In this document: positions 1-6,288 of the stretch, one piece after another | How the letters are laid out: each line of letters begins with the position of its first letter | Numbering within the stretch: the stretch's first letter is position 1 | Assembly: GCA_021780935.1 (NCBI GenBank) | Contig: JAJXXT010000167.1 | Location: forward strand, 1 to 14,944 | Origin: Pseudomonadota bacterium | GTDB taxonomy: Bacteria; Pseudomonadota; Alphaproteobacteria; Acetobacterales; Acetobacteraceae | Direction of reading: 5' to 3' | DNA length: 14,944 bases | Made by a program: the position numbers and the translations under genes | Notes under the pieces: generated by a model | Database searches by the model: none | Told to the model about the DNA's origin: nothing | What the model saw: only the letters and a program-made list of their open reading frames with translations

Positions 1-1
1 G

Positions 2-28
2 GAAAAGGGGCTCGCGGCGGCCGGCTGA
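2..28 (+). CDS. Possible 3' end of an upstream gene, cut by the window edge
   Basis: An open frame enters from the left edge and reads EKGLAAAG before a TGA at 26-28. The next gene starts at 92 on the same strand, so an upstream gene ending here is plausible. Eight residues are too few to assign a family, and the frame could be open by chance in DNA this GC-rich. Extending the sequence to the left would settle it. Confidence 0.25.
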   Translation, partial: EKGLAAAG

Positions 29-91
29 GGCCCGCTACCGTCGCCGCCATCGGCCGCGCCGATCAGCGCGCGGCGAGAGCAAGGGGCGGCG

Positions 92-1513
92 ATGGTGGAA
101 CGGGAACTCGACAGTCTTGCGTCATGCCTGGCTGCGGAGGATGAGGCGGCGCTGGCACTGCACGCGGTGCGGCCGGGGGCGCTCGCCGCCTGGCTGGCGG
201 CGCAGCCGGGGTCGGCGGCGCGGTTCCTCGCCGCGATCGGCTTCGGCGCCAAGGCGGGCGAACTGGCGCTGATTCCGGGAGCCGATGGGCTCGCCGCCGC
301 GGCGCTCGGCCTTGGCGAGGACCATTCGCCGTATGTCTTTGGCGATCTCGCCTGGAAGCTGCCCGAGGGCAGCGTCTGGCGCCTCGTCCCCGGTGACTAC
401 GATACCGCGACCGCCACGCTCGGTTTCTGCCTCGGCGCCTATCGCTTCACCGCGTTCAAGCCGCCGCGGCGGGCTCCGGCACGGCTGATCCCGCCGGCTG
501 GAAGCGAGCAGGCGCTGGCCACGGCGCGCGCCGTGTGGATGGTGCGCGACCTGATCAACACGCCGGCCAATCATCTCGGCCCAGAGGAACTGGCGGACGC
601 GGTTGCCTCGCTCGCCGCGCGGCATGGCGCGGTCTGCCGCCTGGTCCGTGGCGGCGCGCTGGAAGCGGCGTATCCGGCGCTGGCGGCGGTCGGTCAGGGC
701 TCGGCGCGCCCGCCCGTCGTCGCCGTGCTGCGCTGGGCTGGCAGCGGCACGGGCGCCGACTCGCCCCTCGTCTCGCTCTGCGGCAAGGGCGTCGTGTTCG
801 ATTCCGGCGGCTACGATCTCAAGCCGCCGGCAGCCATGCAGCGGATGAAGAAGGACATGGGCGGGGCCGCGACGCTGCTCGGCCTGGCGCGGATGATCAT
901 GAGCGCCGACCTGCCGGTGCGGTTGGCGCTGCGCGTCGGCTGCGTCGAGAACAGCGTCTCCGGCGCGGCGATGCGTCCGCTGGACATCCTGCGCACGCGC
1001 GCCGGGATATCCGTGGAGGTCGGCGACACGGATGCCGAGGGGCGGCTCGTGCTGGCGGACCTTCTGGCCGAGGCCGGCGAGGAGAAGCCGGATGTGCTGA
1101 TCGACTGCGCGACGCTGACCGGGGCGGCCCGGGCAGCACTGGGACCGGACCTGCCGGCGCTGTTCTGCACCGACGAGGCGCTGGCCGCGGACCTGCTGGC
1201 CGCCGGGAAGTTGGTCCATGACCCGCTCTGGCGGTTGCCGCTTTGGGACGGCTACGATTCCTGGCTCGACAGTCCTGTCGCCCACTTAAACAACATTTCA
1301 GGAAAAACCTATGCCGGTGCGATCGTCGGTGGGTTATTCCTGCGTCGTTTCGTTGTCGCCGGACTGTCATGGGCGCACCTCGACCTCTACGCCTGGAACG
1401 ATCAGGCGCGGCCGGGGCGACCCGAGGGGGGCGAGGCACAGGGGATGCGGGCGTTGTTCGTCACGCTCGCCGCGCGCTTCAGGCGGTCAGGCTTCGTGCA
1501 ACCGAGCGAGTGA
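92..1513 (+). CDS. M17 family leucyl-aminopeptidase-type metallopeptidase
   Basis: This is a cytosolic dizinc (or dimanganese) exopeptidase of family M17 that removes N-terminal residues from peptides in the last steps of protein turnover. The C-terminal catalytic domain is recognisable from about residue 140 to 460. GKGVVFDSGG (231-240) carries the metal-binding K232 and D237, and K244 matches the catalytic lysine of the FDSGGxxLK stretch. D255 lies in KKDMGGAA. DTDAEGRL (312-319) supplies D314, E316 and the active-site R318; the family norm is NTDAEGRL, so N is replaced by D at 312. The variable N-terminal domain (1-140) is shorter than in E. coli PepA (503 aa), and 473 aa fits the short proteobacterial subgroup. 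An AAGGGG sequence precedes the ATG. The TGA is followed closely by a MarR-like gene. The family is certain; which paralogue it is remains unclear, so no symbol is given. Confidence 0.93.
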   Translation: MVERELDSLASCLAAEDEAALALHAVRPGALAAWLAAQPGSAARFLAAIGFGAKAGELALIPGADGLAAAALGLGEDHSPYVFGDLAWKLPEGSVWRLVPGDYDTATATLGFCLGAYRFTAFKPPRRAPARLIPPAGSEQALATARAVWMVRDLINTPANHLGPEELADAVASLAARHGAVCRLVRGGALEAAYPALAAVGQGSARPPVVAVLRWAGSGTGADSPLVSLCGKGVVFDSGGYDLKPPAAMQRMKKDMGGAATLLGLARMIMSADLPVRLALRVGCVENSVSGAAMRPLDILRTRAGISVEVGDTDAEGRLVLADLLAEAGEEKPDVLIDCATLTGAARAALGPDLPALFCTDEALAADLLAAGKLVHDPLWRLPLWDGYDSWLDSPVAHLNNISGKTYAGAIVGGLFLRRFVVAGLSWAHLDLYAWNDQARPGRPEGGEAQGMRALFVTLAARFRRSGFVQPSE

Positions 1514-1551
1514 TGCGCAGCGCCGAGATGGCGCTGCATGGAAGGGACAGA

Positions 1552-1941
1552 ATGATGGTGACCTCACCGACTAATGAACACCTCGTAACCATTCTCCGCG
1601 ATACAATCGTTGCGCTGGTGCGCAAGGATGGCCCGGACCTTTCGGCGCGGCAGCTCGGGGTGTTCTTGACCTGCTATCTGCAGGATGGTTCGCACACGGT
1701 GCGAGGGTTGGCAGCGGAACTCAATGTTTCGAAGCCGGCGATCACCCGGGCGCTGGATCGGCTCGGGGATCTCGATCTGGCGCGGCGCAAGGTGGACCCG
1801 CTCGATCGCCGCAGCGTTCTGGTCCAGCGTACTTTGAAGGGTACTGCCTTCCTGCGCGATCTGCGCGCGATCATGGCCGAGGCCAGCGCGCCGGCGAAGC
1901 GTGGGGCTGCGGAGACCGCGCGGAAGTCGGCCCACGGCTGA
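1552..1941 (+). CDS. MarR-like winged helix-turn-helix transcriptional regulator
   Basis: This is a small (129 aa) DNA-binding regulator. The winged helix lies at roughly residues 45-100. HTVRGLAAELNVSKPAITRA forms the helix-turn-helix, followed by LDRLGDLDLARRKVD and a wing with DPLDRRSVLVQRT, the DxxDRR pattern typical of MarR proteins. It is shorter than classical MarR members (about 140-160 aa), and the C-terminal dimerisation helix is largely an Ala/Lys/Arg-rich tail. The frame is open far upstream, inside the peptidase gene. The start at 1552 or 1555 is preferred because AAGGGA (1542-1547) sits 4 or 7 bases upstream; ATG 1513, overlapping the peptidase TGA, is the main alternative. The tight linkage suggests co-transcription with the peptidase. 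The ligand and target genes cannot be read from the sequence. Confidence 0.8.
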   Translation: MMVTSPTNEHLVTILRDTIVALVRKDGPDLSARQLGVFLTCYLQDGSHTVRGLAAELNVSKPAITRALDRLGDLDLARRKVDPLDRRSVLVQRTLKGTAFLRDLRAIMAEASAPAKRGAAETARKSAHG

Positions 1942-1959
1942 ATGCCCGTCGGCGGCCAT

Positions 1960-1973
1960 GCCGGCGCGCCGGC
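1960..1973. terminator. GC palindrome between convergent genes, possible bidirectional terminator
   Basis: GCCGGCGCGCCGGC is a perfect 14-base palindrome lying in the 38-base gap between the stop of the MarR-like gene (1941) and the stop of the minus-strand WecA-like gene (1980). As a hairpin it would have a 5-bp GC stem and a 4-base loop. There is no T-tract on either strand, so it is not a classical intrinsic terminator. The assignment rests mainly on position. Confidence 0.25.
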
Positions 1974-1979
1974 TGGTCT

Positions 1980-3008
1980 CTAGGGCAGTGTGGCCGTGTG
2001 GGGCTGTGCGGCGCAAGCTTGGCGCCAGCGGACGCCGACATAGGCGAGCCATAGGATTTGCGGCAGCAGCGGCAGCATCAGGAAGGCCAGCTTGCCTTCC
2101 GTGCCGGCGCTGACGAAGCCGATGGCGCAGAGCCCGCCGAACGCGACGAAACCCCAGTGCACGAGCGTCACGGCGCGTGCATCCATGCCGCTGCGGTGGG
2201 CGAGTTGATAGAGATGGCCGCGATGCGCCTCGGTGACCCGCTCGCCGGCCAGCGCGCGCCGCAGCAAAGTGAAGGCGACGTCGAACAGCACGCCGGCCAG
2301 CAGCATCGGTACCAGAACGAACGACATCTCTACCTGTTCGAACCGGCTCGCCGCCACGCCCAGCGTGGCCAGGACGAAGCCGCAGAACTGGCTGCCGACG
2401 TCACCCATGAAAATGCGCGCGCGGGGGAAGTTGAAGGGCAGGAATCCGGCCAGGCCGGCGGCCAGCAGCAGCGCGGCGAAATAGACGAACCAGCCGCCCT
2501 GGCTAGCGGCGATCCCGGCCAGGAACAGCGCCGCGATCAATGCCGCCCCGGAGGCGAGGCCGTTCAGCCCGTCGATGAAGTTCATTGCGTTGGTGGCGAA
2601 GAGCACCCATGCCAGGGTGGCGATGGCGCCGAACCAACCGAGATCGACCGGGCCGAAATAGGGCAGGCGGTAGACGCGCACGAACAACCCGCTGCCGATC
2701 GCCATCAGCGCCGCGAGGATCTGCGCGCCGAGCTTCACGGTGAACGGCCAGTCCCGGAGATCGTCGAGCATGGCGACCAGGGCGATCGCCGCGGAGGCGA
2801 GGATGACGCCGCGGAAATAGGGATCCGCGAGGCGGGAGAACGCGGCGAAGCGGTAGAGCACGGCGATGCCGATCATGAACGCCACCACCACGCCGACGCC
2901 GCCGCCCTTCGGGATCGGGTTCGCATGGGCCTTGCGCGCGTTCGGATGATCCAGCACGCGGGCCGCGATCATCATCCGCACGCAGCCGGCAGAGACCAGC
3001 GCGAGCAC
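1980..3008 (-). CDS. MraY/WecA-family polyprenyl-phosphate sugar-1-phosphate transferase (WbpL-like)
   Basis: This is a polytopic inner-membrane enzyme that transfers a sugar-1-phosphate (usually HexNAc-1-P) from a UDP-sugar to undecaprenyl phosphate, the first step of lipid-linked O-antigen or capsule assembly. Numbered from the GTG at 3008, it shows the family motifs: HPNARKAHANPIPKGGG (21-37), LDDLRD with D82 and D83, NAMNFIDGLNGLA (140-152), IFMGDVGS with D203, and the cytoplasmic AHRGHLYQ loop (261-268). Hydrophobic helices fill the rest. The WbpL-like spacing and the HRxHLYQ loop argue for a polysaccharide-priming enzyme rather than MraY of peptidoglycan. GTG 3008 leaves a very short first helix. 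The open frame continues upstream with a good hydrophobic stretch but no ATG/GTG/TTG, so the true start may be a CTG near 3050. The gene is divergent from the dehydratase at 3165. Confidence 0.88.
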   Translation of the reverse strand: MLALVSAGCVRMMIAARVLDHPNARKAHANPIPKGGGVGVVVAFMIGIAVLYRFAAFSRLADPYFRGVILASAAIALVAMLDDLRDWPFTVKLGAQILAALMAIGSGLFVRVYRLPYFGPVDLGWFGAIATLAWVLFATNAMNFIDGLNGLASGAALIAALFLAGIAASQGGWFVYFAALLLAAGLAGFLPFNFPRARIFMGDVGSQFCGFVLATLGVAASRFEQVEMSFVLVPMLLAGVLFDVAFTLLRRALAGERVTEAHRGHLYQLAHRSGMDARAVTLVHWGFVAFGGLCAIGFVSAGTEGKLAFLMLPLLPQILWLAYVGVRWRQACAAQPHTATLP

Positions 3009-3164
3009 CGCGAGGAAGGCGAGGTGGCGGAGGAAGGCGAACAGCGTCAGGGCGATGGCTCCGGCTCGGGGCGGCCGACCATGGCCGAAGCCGGCGCCGC
3101 GGACAACCCGGCCGGGCGCGCCCGGCGCTGGCCTTTGCTCGCCAACGCGCTATAGGGGGCGCAA
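3009..3164. promoter_or_regulatory. Divergent intergenic region between WecA-like and dehydratase genes
   Basis: This stretch must hold the start signals of two divergent genes. For the plus-strand gene, AGGGGG (3154-3159) sits just before the ATG at 3165. For the minus-strand gene, GGAG (complement of 3059-3062) lies 8 bases before an in-frame CTG at 3050. I could not find a convincing -35/-10 pair for either direction, so promoters are inferred only from the gene arrangement. Confidence 0.35.
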
Positions 3165-5096
3165 ATGGCCAGCCGCCGCTCGGTTTCCCGAATCGCCCTC
3201 AATGTCCTGTTCGACGGGACATTGGCTGCCCTCGCCGTGCCGCTCGCCCGCTGGCTGGCGAGCCCGGAGGGGGGCATCCTGCATCCCGTCTGGCCGCTCG
3301 CCCTCGGCGCCGCGGCGCTGCTCGCCGGCGGCCTGCCGTTCCGGCTCTCGACGCAGTACTGGCGGTTCGCCGGCATCGGCGATCTGCTCAGCGTCGCCGG
3401 CGCCAGCCTTGGCGGGGCTGGTCTTTTCGCGCTGGTGTTGACGCTGGCCGGAGTGCCACTGCCGAGCCCGAGCTTCCCTGTGGTGCATGCGCTCGCCCTC
3501 CTGGTGCTGCTCGGCGTGCCCCGTGTGGCCTACCGGCTGAGCCAGCGCCGCCGCGGCGGGCGCGGCGCCGGGGAGGCCGAGCCATCGGCGGCGCTGCTGG
3601 TCGGCGCCGAGGAGGGCACGGACCTGTTTCTGCGCGCGCTCGCCGACGAGCCGCGCGCCGGGCTGCGGGTGAGCGGCGTGATCGCGCTGTCCGCGCGTCA
3701 GCCGGGCCGGCGCATCCAGGGCCAGCCGATCCTCGGCACGCTGGCCGAGGTCGGCGCGGTCCTGGCGCGGCTGCGGACGGAGGGGCGTCTGCCCGGGCTG
3801 CTGGTGGTGACCGCCGAGCTTTCGGGGGCCGATCTCGCGTGCCTGCTGGAGGCTGCCGACCGCGAAGGCGTGGCCGTGCGGCGCGCGCCGCGGCCGACCG
3901 CGCTGCACCCGCCCCAGCGCCGAGGCGGGGCTGAACCGGGTGGCATCCAGCTGCGCAACGTGATGATCGAGGACCTGCTCAACCGCCCGCAGGTGCCGCT
4001 GGACCGCGAGGCGATGGCCCGCCTGGTGCAGGGGCGGCGCGTGCTGGTGACCGGGGCGGGCGGCACCATCGGCTCGGAACTGGCCCGCCAGGCCGCGGCC
4101 CTCGGGCCGGAGACGCTGGTGCTGCTCGATAACGGCGAATACGCGCTTTGGCAGATCGACCTGGAACTGTCGGAGAGCCATCCGCAGGTCCGCCGCCGCG
4201 CCATGATCGCCGATATCCGCGACGAGACGCGCCTGCGGGCGATCTTCCAGGATGTGCGGCCCGAGCTCGTGTTCCATGCCGCCGCCCTCAAGCATGTGCC
4301 GATGGTCGAGGCCAACCCGCTCGAGGGGCTGCTGACCAACGCCGCCGGCACCCGTCATGTCGCCGATGCGGCGCGCGCCGCCGGGGCGCTGGCGATGGTG
4401 CTGATCTCGACCGACAAGGCGGTGAACCCGACGAGCCTGATGGGCGCCTCCAAGCGCCTCGCCGAGATGTACTGCCAGGCGCTCGACATCGCTGCGCGGA
4501 CCGCCGGTTCCGGCATGCGCTGCGTCACCGTTCGCTTCGGCAACGTGCTCGGCAGCACCGGCTCGGTGGTGCCGCTGTTCCAGCGCCAGCTCGAGCGCGG
4601 CGGGCCGCTGACCGTCACCCATCCCGATATGCGGCGCTATTTCATGACCGTGCGCGAAGCCGTCGGGCTGGTCCTGCAGGCCAGCGTACTGGGCGCCGGC
4701 GAGGCGGCGCTGCCCGGCGCGCGCGAGGGCGGGATTTTCGTGCTCGACATGGGCGAACCGGTGAAAATCGTCGATCTGGCGCGACAGATGATCCGGCTCG
4801 CCGGGCTCAGGCCGGAGATCGATGTCGAGGTTCGCTTTACCGGCCTGCGTCCCGGCGAAAAGCTCTATGAGGAGCTGTTCCATGGCCGCGAGCCGCCGGC
4901 CCCGACCGGCACGCCGGGGTTGCTGATGGCAACGCCGCGCACCGCGGACCCGGCCATCGTCGGGCGCGCCATCGATGAGATCGCCGCGGCCTGCCGCGCC
5001 TTGCAGGAGCGCCAGGCGCTGGCGACGCTGGCGCGGATGGTGCCGGAATTCGAGCACAACGCCGCCGGCAGCGCCGCCGCACCGGCCAAGGGATGA
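3165..5096 (+). CDS. Membrane-anchored UDP-sugar 4,6-dehydratase, WbpM/PglF/CapD type
   Basis: This is a nucleotide-sugar dehydratase of the extended SDR superfamily, expected to convert UDP-GlcNAc to a UDP-4-keto-6-deoxy-HexNAc for surface glycans. Four hydrophobic helices (about residues 11-31, 41-57, 73-96 and 104-120) anchor it in the inner membrane. A CoA-binding-like Rossmann region follows (about 135-220). The catalytic SDR domain starts with the NAD(P)-binding GAGGTIGSE (297-305). The active site reads STDKAVNPTSLMGASKR: S415, T416, M426 and K430. Met replaces the usual Tyr of the YxxxK pair, as is known for WbpM-type enzymes, so this is a family trait and not a defect. RPGEKLYEELF near residue 565 is also typical. 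The length of 643 aa matches the long WbpM class. The stop overlaps the aminotransferase start (ATGA), indicating translational coupling. The 4-keto versus C5-epimerised product cannot be told by eye. Confidence 0.9.
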   Translation: MASRRSVSRIALNVLFDGTLAALAVPLARWLASPEGGILHPVWPLALGAAALLAGGLPFRLSTQYWRFAGIGDLLSVAGASLGGAGLFALVLTLAGVPLPSPSFPVVHALALLVLLGVPRVAYRLSQRRRGGRGAGEAEPSAALLVGAEEGTDLFLRALADEPRAGLRVSGVIALSARQPGRRIQGQPILGTLAEVGAVLARLRTEGRLPGLLVVTAELSGADLACLLEAADREGVAVRRAPRPTALHPPQRRGGAEPGGIQLRNVMIEDLLNRPQVPLDREAMARLVQGRRVLVTGAGGTIGSELARQAAALGPETLVLLDNGEYALWQIDLELSESHPQVRRRAMIADIRDETRLRAIFQDVRPELVFHAAALKHVPMVEANPLEGLLTNAAGTRHVADAARAAGALAMVLISTDKAVNPTSLMGASKRLAEMYCQALDIAARTAGSGMRCVTVRFGNVLGSTGSVVPLFQRQLERGGPLTVTHPDMRRYFMTVREAVGLVLQASVLGAGEAALPGAREGGIFVLDMGEPVKIVDLARQMIRLAGLRPEIDVEVRFTGLRPGEKLYEELFHGREPPAPTGTPGLLMATPRTADPAIVGRAIDEIAAACRALQERQALATLARMVPEFEHNAAGSAAAPAKG

Positions 5097-6250
5097 TGAC
5101 ACGCATGAGCGAGCCCGTGCCGCAGATTGCCTTTCTCGATCTGGCCGCACAGCAGCGGCGCCTGGAGCCGGGCCTGTCGGCCAGACTCGCGGCGGTGCTG
5201 GCGCATGGTCAGTTCATCCTCGGCCCGGAAGTCACCGAGCTGGAACAGCGCCTGGCCGCGTTCTGCGGCGCGCGGCACTGCGTCGGCGTCAGCTCCGGCA
5301 CCGACGCGCTGCAGATCGCGCTGATGGCCGAGGGCATCGGCCGTGGCGACGCGGTGTTTCTGCCCGCCTTCACGTATACCGCCACCGCCGAGGTGCCGCT
5401 GGTGCTCGGCGCGACGCCGGTGTTCGTCGATGTCGATCCCGCCAGCTTCCAGATCGACCCGGCGCATCTGGCCCAGCGCGTCGCCGATGTCCGACGCGCT
5501 GGGCGGTTGCGGCCGCGGGCGCTGATCGGCGTCGATCTGTTCGGCCAGCCCGCGGATTGGCCGGCGCTCAGCCGCATCGCCGCGGCAGAAAGGCTGTTTA
5601 CCCTCGATGACTGCGCCCAGAGCTTCGGCGCCAGCCTGCATGGCGACCGGCTGGGGCGGATGGCCGAGGCGACGGCGGTCAGCTTCTTTCCCTCCAAGCC
5701 GCTCGGCGCCTATGGCGATGGCGGTGCGCTGTTCACCGAGGATGATACCCGCGCCGCGCTCTATCGCAGCCTGCGCAGCCACGGCGAAGGCACGACGCGC
5801 TACGAGGTGCTGCGCACCGGCATGAATGGACGGCTCGATACGCTGCAAGCGGCGGTGCTGCTGGCCAAGCTGGAGGTGTTCGAGGCGGATCTGGCGGCCC
5901 GGGAGCGCGTCGCTCGTCTCTATGATTCCCGCCTGGCGGGTCTCGTCGAGATTCCGGCCCGTGTGCCGAACTCCACCAGCGCCTGGGCGATCTACGCCAT
6001 TCTGGTTGCGGATGCGGCGAGCCGGGCGCGGCTGCAGGACGGTTTGCGCGCGCGGGGGATCCCGAGCGCGATCTATTATCCGCGTCCGCTGCACCGCCAG
6101 CCGGCCTATCTGCCGCACCATGACGGCGTCGCACTGCCGGTTTCGGAGAGCCTCGCGGAGCGTATCCTCGCGCTGCCGATCCATCCCGATCTGTCGGAGG
6201 CGGCCGCCGAGGCCGTCTGCGCCGCGGTGCGCGCGGCGCTGGCGGCCTAG
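5093..6250 (+). CDS. DegT/DnrJ/EryC1/StrS-family sugar aminotransferase, WbpE-like
   Basis: This is a cytosolic PLP-dependent enzyme that aminates a keto-sugar nucleotide, normally with glutamate as donor. Motifs in order, numbered from ATG 5093: GTDALQIA in the N-terminal part, FTYTATAE, DDCAQSFGA with D173 (contacts the PLP ring nitrogen) and Q176, and SFFPSKPLGAYGDGGA with the Schiff-base lysine K202. NGRLDTLQAAVLLAKLE and YYPRPLHRQPAY follow. From memory these match Pseudomonas WbpE (amination at C3 of a UDP-3-keto-GlcNAcA) closely, although the neighbouring dehydratase would supply a 4-keto sugar. The ATG at 5093 overlaps the upstream TGA. AAGGG (5088-5092) abuts it, so ATG 5096 or ATG 5105 (MSEPVPQIAFLDL) may be the true start; the latter best fits the family N-terminus. 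Family certain, substrate open. Confidence 0.9.
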   Translation: MMTRMSEPVPQIAFLDLAAQQRRLEPGLSARLAAVLAHGQFILGPEVTELEQRLAAFCGARHCVGVSSGTDALQIALMAEGIGRGDAVFLPAFTYTATAEVPLVLGATPVFVDVDPASFQIDPAHLAQRVADVRRAGRLRPRALIGVDLFGQPADWPALSRIAAAERLFTLDDCAQSFGASLHGDRLGRMAEATAVSFFPSKPLGAYGDGGALFTEDDTRAALYRSLRSHGEGTTRYEVLRTGMNGRLDTLQAAVLLAKLEVFEADLAARERVARLYDSRLAGLVEIPARVPNSTSAWAIYAILVADAASRARLQDGLRARGIPSAIYYPRPLHRQPAYLPHHDGVALPVSESLAERILALPIHPDLSEAAAEAVCAAVRAALAA

Positions 6251-6271
6251 CCGCCGCGGAGCACGCGGCGG
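6251..6271. terminator. Hairpin between convergent aminotransferase and clpA, probable terminator
   Basis: Immediately after the TAG of the aminotransferase gene, CCGCCGCG and CGCGGCGG form a perfect 8-bp stem around the 5-base loop GAGCA. It sits in the 38-base gap between two convergent genes, where a bidirectional transcription stop would be useful. Neither strand has a T-run after the stem, so it would be a non-canonical or Rho-assisted stop. Confidence 0.4.
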
Positions 6272-6288
6272 TGGGGGCGGGATAGCCG

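Noticed and set aside
2058..3155. Open frame of 365 codons antisense to the WecA-like gene
   Set aside because: The product is a run of Glu, Gln, Arg and His without hydrophobic core or motif, while the other strand encodes clear membrane-enzyme motifs.
3165..5096. Loss of catalytic Tyr in the dehydratase (Met in the YxxxK position)
   Set aside because: Met at this place is normal for WbpM-type dehydratases, so it is not evidence of inactivation.
3150..5150. Open frame of 666 codons on the minus strand, antisense to the dehydratase
   Set aside because: Its composition (Arg, Gln, His and Gly runs) has no domain features and mirrors the codon positions of the real SDR gene on the plus strand. 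Long shadow frames are expected at this GC content.
4865..6184. Open frame of 439 codons antisense to the aminotransferase
   Set aside because: Low-complexity Arg/Gln/Ala content and full overlap with a well-supported PLP enzyme on the other strand.
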